Assembly: GCF_947488135.1 (NCBI RefSeq)
Contig: NZ_CANKYW010000002.1
Coordinates: forward strand, 434,001 to 498,000
Length of the DNA: 64,000 nucleotides
Source of the DNA: an uncultured Marivita sp.
GTDB lineage: Bacteria > Pseudomonadota > Alphaproteobacteria > Rhodobacterales > Rhodobacteraceae
Reading direction: 5' to 3'
The notes beneath the pieces are model-generated. The model made no database searches and was not told where the DNA came from. It worked only from the letters and a program-made list of their open reading frames with translations. Below, piece by piece: positions 18,709 through 27,068 of the stretch (positions are counted from its first letter, which is position 1; each line of letters begins with the position of its first letter). The position numbers and the translations under genes are program-made.

Positions 18709-19908
18709 ATGACGACGACACCCGATCCCCTCAAGCCGAACCTCGCCGAAACCACCGGCCCGCATGTGCAGGTCGTCGAGACCGACGCCGCGGTAGAACG
18801 CCGGTCGAAAGAGGCGTATTTCACCGCCTCACAGGGCCAGTTGATCTGGGCACGCTTCAAGAAGCAACGCGCCGCGATGGTCGCGGCCTGTGTTCTGGCC
18901 TTCCTGATCTTCACCGGGATCTTCGCACCCTTCCTGTCGCCCTATAATCCGACGATTGCGGGCAAAAACGATGACTATACCAACGGCGCGCCGCAGATCC
19001 CGATGTTCTGCGATGTGAATGGCTGCTCGTTGCGCCCGTTCGTGCACGCCGTCGAACGCGAACGGTCGATGGCAACGAATTTCCGCTGGGTGACAACCGT
19101 CAACGAGGATGAACGGAACTACATCTATTTCTTCGCCGAGGGGTGGGAGTACAAGCTCTTCGGTTTCATCCCGATGGACACGCATTTGTTCGGCACGCAG
19201 GACGGGTTCGTGCATGTCTTCGGCACGGATGCCAGCGGCAAGGACATCTTCTCTCGCACGTTCCACGCCATCTGGACATCATTGCAGGTGGGGACAATCG
19301 GCGTGTTGATCGCCTTTGTCCTTGCCTTGGTGATCGGCGGTGTGTCCGGCTATTACGGTGGGTGGATCGACTCTGTCTTGCAGATGATCACCGACGCGGT
19401 GCGAACGGTGCCCGCCATCCCGCTCTTCATGGCGGTGGCGGCCTTCATGCCACCTGAATTATCGGCCGAGGAACGGTTCTTCTACATCTCGCTGATCCTT
19501 GGCCTGATCGGTTGGCCCACCTTGGCGCGGCGCGTGCGCACGCATCTATTGACCGAGCGCAATCAGGAATATGTGCTGGCGGCGCAGCTCTGCGGGGCTT
19601 CCTCGGGGCACGTGATCCGGCGGCATCTGTTGCCCAGCTTCACCAGCTACATCATTGTCGATCTGGTGATCTCGTTTCCCTACATGGTGCTGTCGGAAAC
19701 CGCGCTGTCCTTTATCGGACTTGGCCTCAAGGACCCGGTAAACAGCCTTGGCGTGATGCTTCAGAACGTGACCAGCGCGGACGTGCTACTCAACTATCAA
19801 TGGTACTTCATCCCGGTGATCTTCTTCATCGCACTGGTGATGGCCTTCGTATTCGTGGGCGATGGCCTGCGCGACGCGGCAGACCCCTATTCGGACAATA
19901 ACAAATGA
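18709..19908 (+). CDS. ABC transporter permease (DppC/OppC type)
   Basis: A 399-residue inner-membrane permease, longer than the usual 280-310. After a long cytoplasmic N-terminus and helix 1 (about residues 60-82) there is a periplasmic insertion of roughly 100 residues before the DppC core, where HVFGTDASGKDIFSRTFHA is the classic motif. Long insertions of this type occur in YejE-like permeases for larger peptides. The EAA-like loop is QLCGASSGHVIRRHLLP. GAGGTGA precedes the start, 4 bases after the previous stop. It forms the membrane channel with the gene at 17700. Confidence 0.87.
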   Translation: MTTTPDPLKPNLAETTGPHVQVVETDAAVERRSKEAYFTASQGQLIWARFKKQRAAMVAACVLAFLIFTGIFAPFLSPYNPTIAGKNDDYTNGAPQIPMFCDVNGCSLRPFVHAVERERSMATNFRWVTTVNEDERNYIYFFAEGWEYKLFGFIPMDTHLFGTQDGFVHVFGTDASGKDIFSRTFHAIWTSLQVGTIGVLIAFVLALVIGGVSGYYGGWIDSVLQMITDAVRTVPAIPLFMAVAAFMPPELSAEERFFYISLILGLIGWPTLARRVRTHLLTERNQEYVLAAQLCGASSGHVIRRHLLPSFTSYIIVDLVISFPYMVLSETALSFIGLGLKDPVNSLGVMLQNVTSADVLLNYQWYFIPVIFFIALVMAFVFVGDGLRDAADPYSDNNK

Positions 19909-20900
19909 CGGCCCTGATCGACGTAGAAAACCTGACGCTGCAATTTCGCACCGATGAAGGGCTGATTACGGCCGTCGACAACGTGAGCTTTTCGCTTAAC
20001 CGGGGCGAGGTGATGGGGCTGGTCGGGGAAAGCGGCTCGGGCAAATCGGTGACTGCGAAGGCGCTGATGCACCTGAATGCGCGCAATGCGGTCTACAGCC
20101 CGGAAAGTCGGATCACCCTGCACACCGACAAGGGCCCGGTGGATGTTCTGTCGCTCAAGACACCGCGCGACTTGAACATCGTCCGGGGCGGCGCGGTGTC
20201 CATGATCTTTCAGGAACCAATGGCAAGCTTCGCACCCGCGATCACCATCGGCAAGCAGATGGTCGAACAACTCCAGTTGCACGGAGACTACACCAAGGAT
20301 CAGGCGAAACGCTGGTCCATCGAGATGCTCGACCGGGTCGGGATATCGGATGCTGACAAGAGGTTTGACCAATACGCGTTCGAGCTGTCCGGCGGGATGC
20401 GCCAGCGCGCGATGATCGCGATGGCCTTGTCGACCCAGCCGAAGCTGCTGATCGCGGACGAACCGACCACGGCACTTGACGTGACGATCCAGGCGCAGGT
20501 GATCGACCTGATGAAAGACCTCGTGGCCGAGTTTCATATGGGGATCGTGTTCATCACCCACGACCTGGGCGTCGTTGCGCAAACCGCCGACAAGGTGAAC
20601 GTGATGTATCTTGGCCGCATGGTCGAAGAAGGCCCGGTGCGCGAGGTGATCCGCAATCCCAAGCATCCCTACACGCAGGGTCTGCTGGCGGCACTGCCCA
20701 AGCTTGACGATCTCGATGCGCCCCTGACCCCGGTGCCGGGGGACATCCCATCACCGTTGGAACGGCCCTCGGGCTGTGTGTTCCACACGCGGTGCAGCAA
20801 GGTGGTCGGCGATATCTGCAAGCGGGTCGATCCGAAGGACCGGCAGATCGACGCGACGCACAAGGTGGCCTGCCATATCTACGACGAGGTGCTCGCATGA
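19905..20900 (+). CDS. ABC transporter ATP-binding protein (DppD/OppD type)
   Basis: A 331-residue ATPase with Walker A GESGSGKSVTAKAL (about residue 40), Q-loop SMIFQEPM, signature LSGGMRQRAMIAMAL (about 160), Walker B LLIADEPTTALDVT and the H-switch FITHDLGVVA. The C-terminal oligopeptide-transporter extension with a Cys-containing CVFHTRCSK segment is present. The start overlaps the previous stop (ATGA). Confidence 0.92.
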   Translation: MTALIDVENLTLQFRTDEGLITAVDNVSFSLNRGEVMGLVGESGSGKSVTAKALMHLNARNAVYSPESRITLHTDKGPVDVLSLKTPRDLNIVRGGAVSMIFQEPMASFAPAITIGKQMVEQLQLHGDYTKDQAKRWSIEMLDRVGISDADKRFDQYAFELSGGMRQRAMIAMALSTQPKLLIADEPTTALDVTIQAQVIDLMKDLVAEFHMGIVFITHDLGVVAQTADKVNVMYLGRMVEEGPVREVIRNPKHPYTQGLLAALPKLDDLDAPLTPVPGDIPSPLERPSGCVFHTRCSKVVGDICKRVDPKDRQIDATHKVACHIYDEVLA

Positions 20901-21898
20901 GTGATGTTCTGATCCGGGCAAAGGGTCTGTCGGTCGGATTTCCCATTGGCGGAGGGCTTTTCGGCAAGCAGATTTTGAAGGCGGTCGACAACGTGTCCCT
21001 CGATATCGAAAAGGGGTCCTTTTTCGGCCTCGTTGGGGAAAGCGGTTCCGGCAAGACAACGTTGGGGCGCGCGTTGCTCAAGGCGGCACCGATTACCGGA
21101 GGTGGAGCGCATTACAGCGATGGCGAGGTTGATTATGATCTCGAACGGATCACGCGCGACCAGCTCAAGGATTATCGCAAACGGGCGCAGTTGATCTTTC
21201 AGGATCCCTACGCCGCGCTCAGCCCGCGCATGACGGTGCGTGACATCATCGCGGAACCGCTCGAAGTGATGGGACTGACGAAGAACCGTCAGGAAACCGA
21301 CGCCCGCGTGCGCGAGATCGCGGCGAAATGCCGGTTGAACCTCGAACATCTCCGCCGCTTTCCGCACGCCTTTTCCGGCGGTCAGCGGCAGCGTATTTCC
21401 ATCGCGCGCGCGCTGGTATCGGCACCCAAGTTCATCGTGGCAGACGAAAGCGTGGCGGCGCTCGACGTGTCGATCCAGGCGGATGTGCTGAACCTTCTCA
21501 AGCAGATCCAATCGGACATGGGGCTGACCTTCATGTTCATCAGCCATGACCTGTCAGTGGTGGCGCATACCTGCGATCATGTGGCGGTCATGTATCTGGG
21601 CCGGCTGGTGGAAACCGCGCCGACGCGCAAGTTGTTCGCGGCGCCGAGGCATCCCTACACGAAGGCGTTGTTTTCAGCCATTCCGTCGCTTGATCCGGAC
21701 GATCGGGGAAGTGCGCAGAAGTTGACCGGTGAGATTCCCTCGCCGACCAATCAGCCGTCGGGATGCAAATTCCACACGCGCTGTCCCTTTGCCATCGACC
21801 ATTGCAAGCGGGTGGAGCCGCAGCTTGAATCCGACGGGACGGGGCATGACGTGTCCTGCCATCGGTGGAAGGAACTGATGGCTTCGGAAGCCGCCTGA
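20897..21898 (+). CDS. ABC transporter ATP-binding protein (DppF/OppF type)
   Basis: A 333-residue ATPase, second of the pair. Walker A GESGSGKTTLGRALL (about residue 51), LIFQDPYAALSPRM, signature FSGGQRQRISIARAL, Walker B FIVADESVAALDVS (here ADES instead of ADEP) and FISHDLSVVAH. The C-terminal GCKFHTRCPFA segment is typical of OppF. The start overlaps the stop of the previous ATPase gene (ATGA). Its stop codon abuts the stop of the convergent acyltransferase-like gene with no spacer. Confidence 0.92.
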   Translation: MSDVLIRAKGLSVGFPIGGGLFGKQILKAVDNVSLDIEKGSFFGLVGESGSGKTTLGRALLKAAPITGGGAHYSDGEVDYDLERITRDQLKDYRKRAQLIFQDPYAALSPRMTVRDIIAEPLEVMGLTKNRQETDARVREIAAKCRLNLEHLRRFPHAFSGGQRQRISIARALVSAPKFIVADESVAALDVSIQADVLNLLKQIQSDMGLTFMFISHDLSVVAHTCDHVAVMYLGRLVETAPTRKLFAAPRHPYTKALFSAIPSLDPDDRGSAQKLTGEIPSPTNQPSGCKFHTRCPFAIDHCKRVEPQLESDGTGHDVSCHRWKELMASEAA

Positions 21899-23923
21899 TC
21901 AGGTTTCTGGTTCGCGCCGCAGCGGAACGTGGCTTTGTGATCGTTTCAGATCGTTTTCGAGGATCGGAGCAAGTGCAAGTGCGCCGCTCGGGCTGAGCAG
22001 CGTCGAGGTGATGTAATCGCTCGAAAGCCCACCGCGCGCGTCACAACGCGTTTGCGAGCAGTAGGCGCCCCACGTGTCGACATAGGTCATGCGACCCGTT
22101 GCGGCCAAGCGGCGAAACATATCGTCGACCCTGGCATTCCTTTGCGCGGCGGCCTCAATCGTCACGGTGTCCGAGAGGGCGGGCATTCCCATATACAATC
22201 CCGCACCCGGCACGCTCGACCGGGCGGCCATCTCGGCATCGAAATGCGGCTGGGCCGGAACCTGCCGGAGGACCGAGACCCGCAGACCCTGCTCTGCCAG
22301 GATATTCATCGTGCGTTCTGCGGCGCTTGCCACGTAGTCCGCCTGACGTGTGACATCGATCGGGGTTCCGTCCATCGGCCCCAGACGAACCGCCGAACGC
22401 GGGAACAGCTCGACGCCCTTTGTGTCGGTGTAATACGTCCAATCCCCCACCAGCGTGACCTGGCGGATGCTCCGCAGATGCGGAATGGCTTGAAGCACTT
22501 GGGCCGAGTGTTGGTCGCAATCGCGTCCCGAGATTTCTTGCGCCGTCGCGAAGCGTGTTTGGAGACCGTCCAGCGGCACGCAGTTTGGTTTCGCGATCAG
22601 GATCGTCGGAACCTGTGCGCGGCGCGCTGCCTCGGCGAAACCGGACCGGATCGCGTCGAGTTGATGATCGCCCCAGACAAGAACCCTTGGCGGTCCGTCC
22701 GGGCCAAGCCGACAAACCCGGAGTCCTGCCAATGGCCCCTCGCTGACCATTGGGCAGTCGAAGGCCGGGTCTGCGTTGTCCAGAGCGTGGATGTAGGCTT
22801 GGGCGCTTTCCGGAAAACGGATCTGAAGCCCCTGTGTCGCCATCCCGACCACGCCGTTCACAAAAAGCACGATGGCCAGCACCGCGCTGATGACAAACTG
22901 ATTCGTTCCCATCCGCTCTTCGAAATGTTGCCAGACTGTCCACGAGAAAATCGCGAAAAGCAGGCAGGGAATGATCAGGATCAGGAAGTCGGACTGTGTT
23001 TGCTCCGTGATGCTGAGCGCGGTGTTGAGTTTCGTCAGCGGAACGGCCCAGAGAAAGGTGTGCAGCGCCATGCCGAACCAGCGTCGCCGTTGTGCCGACA
23101 TCTCGGGTGCAAGATTGCGCGGGCGGCTTCCGAGATAGAGAAACGCCAAACCGGACGCCACAAGCGCGCGGGACATCAGCGTGTCGCCGGCCGCCGTGAT
23201 CGACAGGATGCCCGCCAGCAAATTGATCACGCCGATCAGGATGGCGTATTTCAGGATCGGAAACCGGTTGGTTGCGATGAAGGGAATGGCCCCGAACAGA
23301 AACGCCCAAAGTCCCCCGAACGGGAGGATCTGAATGATTTGGCTGTCCCACAGCGACAATAGCAAAGACGCACCGGCCAACAGGCAGAGTGCCGTCAATA
23401 ATCGGAACTGGTTGTGATAAAAGTTCCAGTACAGAAAGCCGAGGATCGCGCAACATTGGCCGATCAGCGCTGGGATCCACAGGTGGTCGAACAGCCCGTC
23501 GAACCGCAAACCCGATTCAACCGGAAACAGGGCCAGCCCGAGGTTGGTCGAGAAGGTCGCGGCGAGCAGCAGCGAATGACCCAGGTTGGTGTATTCTTCC
23601 GGCAGGAACACCATCCAGCCGACGATGAACAGCAGGATCGAGCAGCACAGAATGCCGATGAAATAGGCCTGCAACACGCAGATGACCTGGCTTTTGAAAA
23701 TCTCGGGGCCGCGGATCAGCTGGTTGGCGCACCATGCGCCGCAAAACACCAGAATGATATCCTTGGCGAATGCATCGGTGCCGACGCTGCCTGTGCCAAG
23801 CGCGGCAAGGATGAACGCAAAACCCGCCATCGCAAGCAGAAACTGCCGCATCTCCGAGCGGGCAGACTCTGTGTCTTTCAGATCGAAAAGATCCGAAATC
23901 CTGAGGCGATGACGGGTTTGCAC
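21899..23923 (-). CDS. Degenerate acyltransferase-3/SGNH fusion-like membrane protein
   Basis: A 674-residue protein with about ten membrane helices in residues 25-365 and a periplasmic C-terminal domain from about 400. The overall layout matches OafA/YrhL-type O-acetyltransferases (AT3 plus SGNH). However the N-terminal DGLRAIAV-like segment and catalytic His of AT3 are not seen. In the SGNH domain block I reads VLVWGDHQLDA (about residue 415) instead of GDSHA, and the last block reads TLLSPSGA instead of HLSPAGA, so Ser and His are both lost. It follows a glycosyltransferase and a polymerase-like gene, suggesting a structural or accessory role in surface glycan modification. The GTG start is uncertain; an ATG lies 24 codons in. 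Confidence 0.6.
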   Translation of the reverse strand: MQTRHRLRISDLFDLKDTESARSEMRQFLLAMAGFAFILAALGTGSVGTDAFAKDIILVFCGAWCANQLIRGPEIFKSQVICVLQAYFIGILCCSILLFIVGWMVFLPEEYTNLGHSLLLAATFSTNLGLALFPVESGLRFDGLFDHLWIPALIGQCCAILGFLYWNFYHNQFRLLTALCLLAGASLLLSLWDSQIIQILPFGGLWAFLFGAIPFIATNRFPILKYAILIGVINLLAGILSITAAGDTLMSRALVASGLAFLYLGSRPRNLAPEMSAQRRRWFGMALHTFLWAVPLTKLNTALSITEQTQSDFLILIIPCLLFAIFSWTVWQHFEERMGTNQFVISAVLAIVLFVNGVVGMATQGLQIRFPESAQAYIHALDNADPAFDCPMVSEGPLAGLRVCRLGPDGPPRVLVWGDHQLDAIRSGFAEAARRAQVPTILIAKPNCVPLDGLQTRFATAQEISGRDCDQHSAQVLQAIPHLRSIRQVTLVGDWTYYTDTKGVELFPRSAVRLGPMDGTPIDVTRQADYVASAAERTMNILAEQGLRVSVLRQVPAQPHFDAEMAARSSVPGAGLYMGMPALSDTVTIEAAAQRNARVDDMFRRLAATGRMTYVDTWGAYCSQTRCDARGGLSSDYITSTLLSPSGALALAPILENDLKRSQSHVPLRREPET

Positions 23924-24022
23924 GATTTACAATTCTACAGACACGGCCCCCACCGCGCGTAGAAGATACCCGGCGGATACACGATATGACAACGTCAAAG
24001 GTGGAAACAGTATGTGTGGGTT

Positions 24023-25360
24023 CTACGCCGATTTGATCGAATTCGGCCGCAAATCTGCCTTGAAAATGTCGGGTTTCCCGGATCGAGATTGCGCGCGTGT
24101 CCAGTCGTACACCTCGCGCACCTGCGCGGCTTTCTGCGACCACAGGAAATACGCATCGACCCGCGCCTTGGCTTTTTGCGCCATCGGGGCGAGTATCCCG
24201 GGTGTTTCGGCAAGCTGGGTCAACCGATCTCTGAACCCGGATATGATGTCTTCCCGGCTGCCGCACGGGACCTTGAACCCCGTGTCTGCCGTGACCAGTT
24301 CGCCCGGTCCGGCATAATCGACGACAAGGGGAACGACCCCCAAAGCCATCGCCTCAAGCACGACACCGCCGCCGAATTCGCGGATCGACGGGAAACTCAG
24401 GATGTGGGACGTGCCAAGGATCGATTGCACCTGTGCATGCGGTATCCATTTGTGGAAGGTCAGACCGGTTTCGCAACACAGGGATTTGGCCTGTTCGGTC
24501 AGGTCCGCGAACATCGGGCCATCGCCGATGATATCGAGCGTCATGCGGCCCGACCGCAGCAAATCCGCCGCCGCCGCGATCAGCATATCCGGTCCCTTGT
24601 AGGGGACCAGTCTGCCCACGAAACAGGCGCGCAGGACCGCGCCTTCGGGAAAGGCGGTCTGATTGAACCGCGTCGGGTCGATACCGTTCTCGGGGAGGTA
24701 GACGGTTTTGTCTTGGTACTTTTCAGGCACTTCGCTTTGCGTGTGGCGCGATCCGACCAGGATCGCAGAGGCGTGCTTCAGGGTGCTGGTGCGGCCCGGC
24801 AGGTGCTTGTACGCGCTGCGCAGATAGCTCAGCCATTCCTTTTCGGCCCGTCGTTCCGCGTCGAACTGCCGGGGCCACGGCACACCGCCATTCAGCGGGC
24901 CAAGCACGAAGGGCACGCCCGCACGGGCCGTTTTCCGGGCGATGGGCGAGGCGATGGTCGGGCTGAGCGGTGTGATGCGATGCACGAGGTCAAACTCGCC
25001 TGCCTTGATCGCCGCGCCAAACTCTTTCCAGACAAGATGCTCGAACCACGGATAGATCAACGCATTGATGGCCTGGAGCGTGGTCCAGCCTTTCCCGTCG
25101 CCCATCCGCAGCTTTTCCGCGATGGCCCAGAGCGGGCGTGCCACAGCCTCCGAGTCGATAGCGGTGAAATCCCGACCTTCGATCAATCCGGCCCTCAGGA
25201 TCGCTTCACGGTTCCGCACCTGCGTGACCAAATGCACATCCGCAACCTCGCGCAGGGCTTGCGCCAAAGACCAGCCGACAAGCGGGACGCTGACCCATTC
25301 GGGATTGGCGGCCTCAGCAATGGCCAGAACGCGTGGGCGATCTGATTTCGAAACGGTCAT
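24023..25360 (-). CDS. Glycosyltransferase family 4 protein
   Basis: A 445-residue GT-B glycosyltransferase. The N-terminal acceptor domain is followed by FVGRLVPYKGPDMLI (about residue 240), DIIGDGPMFADL and the donor-site motif SFPSIREFGGGVVLEAMALG (about 325-345), an E-x7-E arrangement typical of GT4. It transfers a sugar from a nucleotide donor to a growing surface polysaccharide on the cytoplasmic side. It lies 15 bases after a polymerase-like gene and 99 bases before the acyltransferase-like gene on the same strand, forming a small glycan operon. Confidence 0.87.
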   Translation of the reverse strand: MTVSKSDRPRVLAIAEAANPEWVSVPLVGWSLAQALREVADVHLVTQVRNREAILRAGLIEGRDFTAIDSEAVARPLWAIAEKLRMGDGKGWTTLQAINALIYPWFEHLVWKEFGAAIKAGEFDLVHRITPLSPTIASPIARKTARAGVPFVLGPLNGGVPWPRQFDAERRAEKEWLSYLRSAYKHLPGRTSTLKHASAILVGSRHTQSEVPEKYQDKTVYLPENGIDPTRFNQTAFPEGAVLRACFVGRLVPYKGPDMLIAAAADLLRSGRMTLDIIGDGPMFADLTEQAKSLCCETGLTFHKWIPHAQVQSILGTSHILSFPSIREFGGGVVLEAMALGVVPLVVDYAGPGELVTADTGFKVPCGSREDIISGFRDRLTQLAETPGILAPMAQKAKARVDAYFLWSQKAAQVREVYDWTRAQSRSGKPDIFKADLRPNSIKSA

Positions 25361-25375
25361 CTTGTGACAGGTACC

Positions 25376-26770
25376 TTACAAAACAGGGCGCCATTGCAGG
25401 CGGTGGCGGGACTGGTAGGCATCTCGGGACTGACGAAGCGACTCCGCGTATCCGGTCAGGGCACCGGCCATCAGCCACGTCAATGGGGTCAGCGTGGCGT
25501 TGGGCAGCATATCGAAGACATTGACCGCGAGGATCAGCGACAGGGGCACGATCAGGGGCGAATAATCCTCGGGCGCGCGGTAGCGGATCTCTCGCCACAG
25601 GAACAAGACCGGCATGACCAGCAGGCTGAATTCGGCCAGAAAGCCAAGCCAGCCGAACTGACCGATCAAGATGACCCAACGCCCGTCCGTGACGGTTTCG
25701 ACCTCACCGCTGGCCGGGTCGATGATCTGGTTGCGGTTGTAGCTTCCCCATCCGAAAAGCGGCCGCTCCTTGGCGCGGTCCAAGAGTAGGTTCTCGTTCT
25801 CGAACCGGAACGACAGCGATGCTGCCCTGTCCGGTGAGATGCTGTCCGCCGCCCACAGGATCTTGCCCTGCGGCACAAGATCGACACCCTTGAGCGCGGG
25901 ATAGGCGATGGCGAAGCTCGCGATCACGACCGCGAAGCGCATCTGCCATTTCGGACCGACAAAGAGAAATGTCGGGACAAGGACCAGCGCAAAAAGCCAG
26001 GCCCCGAGCGATTTCGCTAGGATCAGGACGCCAAGAAGGTAGGCCGCGATCAGCAGCAGCTTCCAATTCGATTTGATCTGTTTCGTGCGCCACAGGGCGA
26101 GCGCCGACAGGAGCGCCATCAGGAGGAAGAACGCCGCCCAGATGCCGTGGTAGAGGAACACCATGGGGCGGAAGCCGCCAAAGCGGATCGTCTGGATGAA
26201 ATCGTGCTGGTAATAGCCGTAGACCCACAGGTTCAATTGCGGCGACAGACGGACTTCAAGCAGCATCGGCAGGGAATAGATCAACCCCCCGATCATGAAG
26301 GCGAACAGCAGGTCGCGCTGGTCCTCGGCGCGATAAAGGAACCGGCGGGCCAGCAGGAAGGGGATGACCAGCAGGATTTGCTGAACCACGAGGCCCAGCG
26401 AATCCTTCAGCGTCATCGCCTGAATGAAGTATTCGCCCCAGTAGATGGGGTCCGAATTCAGCACCGTTGTGACCGCGGGCGAAAAGACGAAGAGCAGCAG
26501 AAGGCCGACAGTGACCGGTGATCGTGGAAAGAGGTTCAGGTTCGCCGAATATATCACGAGCCACATCACCATCGCGCTGAGCGCGGGAATGGTGTGTTTG
26601 GTCAATGGCGGGATCAGCGGGAAATCGAAACCGGCGGGGGGTTCGGGCAGGAACAGGTAGCCCACGAGCAATGTCGCGATCACAGCCCGACCCGGCGGCA
26701 GTCTCAGGAAAAGAAACACCGTGACCAATGGCCAGACAGCCAATGCGAGCGTTGCCAAACCATTTGGCAT
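25376..26770 (-). CDS. O-antigen ligase/polymerase-like membrane protein
   Basis: A 464-residue protein with about 12 hydrophobic helices and a larger periplasmic loop, as in WaaL/Wzy proteins. Residues near 350-380 contain RAKERPLFGWGSYNRNQI, the FGxG-type stretch that characterises the O-antigen ligase domain. The ATG at 26770 is chosen because AGGA lies 7 bases upstream; an in-frame start at 26845 lacks this. It is the first gene of the three-gene glycan operon. Whether it ligates or polymerises cannot be decided from sequence. Confidence 0.75.
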   Translation of the reverse strand: MPNGLATLALAVWPLVTVFLFLRLPPGRAVIATLLVGYLFLPEPPAGFDFPLIPPLTKHTIPALSAMVMWLVIYSANLNLFPRSPVTVGLLLLFVFSPAVTTVLNSDPIYWGEYFIQAMTLKDSLGLVVQQILLVIPFLLARRFLYRAEDQRDLLFAFMIGGLIYSLPMLLEVRLSPQLNLWVYGYYQHDFIQTIRFGGFRPMVFLYHGIWAAFFLLMALLSALALWRTKQIKSNWKLLLIAAYLLGVLILAKSLGAWLFALVLVPTFLFVGPKWQMRFAVVIASFAIAYPALKGVDLVPQGKILWAADSISPDRAASLSFRFENENLLLDRAKERPLFGWGSYNRNQIIDPASGEVETVTDGRWVILIGQFGWLGFLAEFSLLVMPVLFLWREIRYRAPEDYSPLIVPLSLILAVNVFDMLPNATLTPLTWLMAGALTGYAESLRQSRDAYQSRHRLQWRPVL

Positions 26771-27068
26771 TCGGGGTCCTGCCTTTGTTTGCCTGCGGGC
26801 GCGGATCACGTCTATGGGCGACCGGTCGGATACGCCGTATGCCATTTCCCGGTCTGATGCTACGCAACATACTGCATTTCAAATCCGGCACAAATGGCAC
26901 GGGAATGCAGCAATTGCATGGTTGGCAACGAGGTTCGGGCCGGATGCCCACATTCGGTTTTGGCTATAAGCCGTTCCCGCAAGTGGCCCTATTGAAGGGG
27001 GGCCGTCACCGTTACTGTCTGCGCAATCGCGCCGGGGTCAGCCCGCGCCCTTGTTTGGGAGAACGACC

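Noticed and set aside
26895-26910. TGGCAC followed by TGCA upstream of xsc, resembling a sigma-54 promoter
   Set aside because: The spacing between the GG and GC elements is one base shorter than the strict sigma-54 requirement, and no activator gene is nearby.
26906-26918. TGCA-N5-TGCA near xsc, similar to the LacI sites
   Set aside because: The spacer is five rather than six bases and lacks the central CG, so it does not fit the other three operators.
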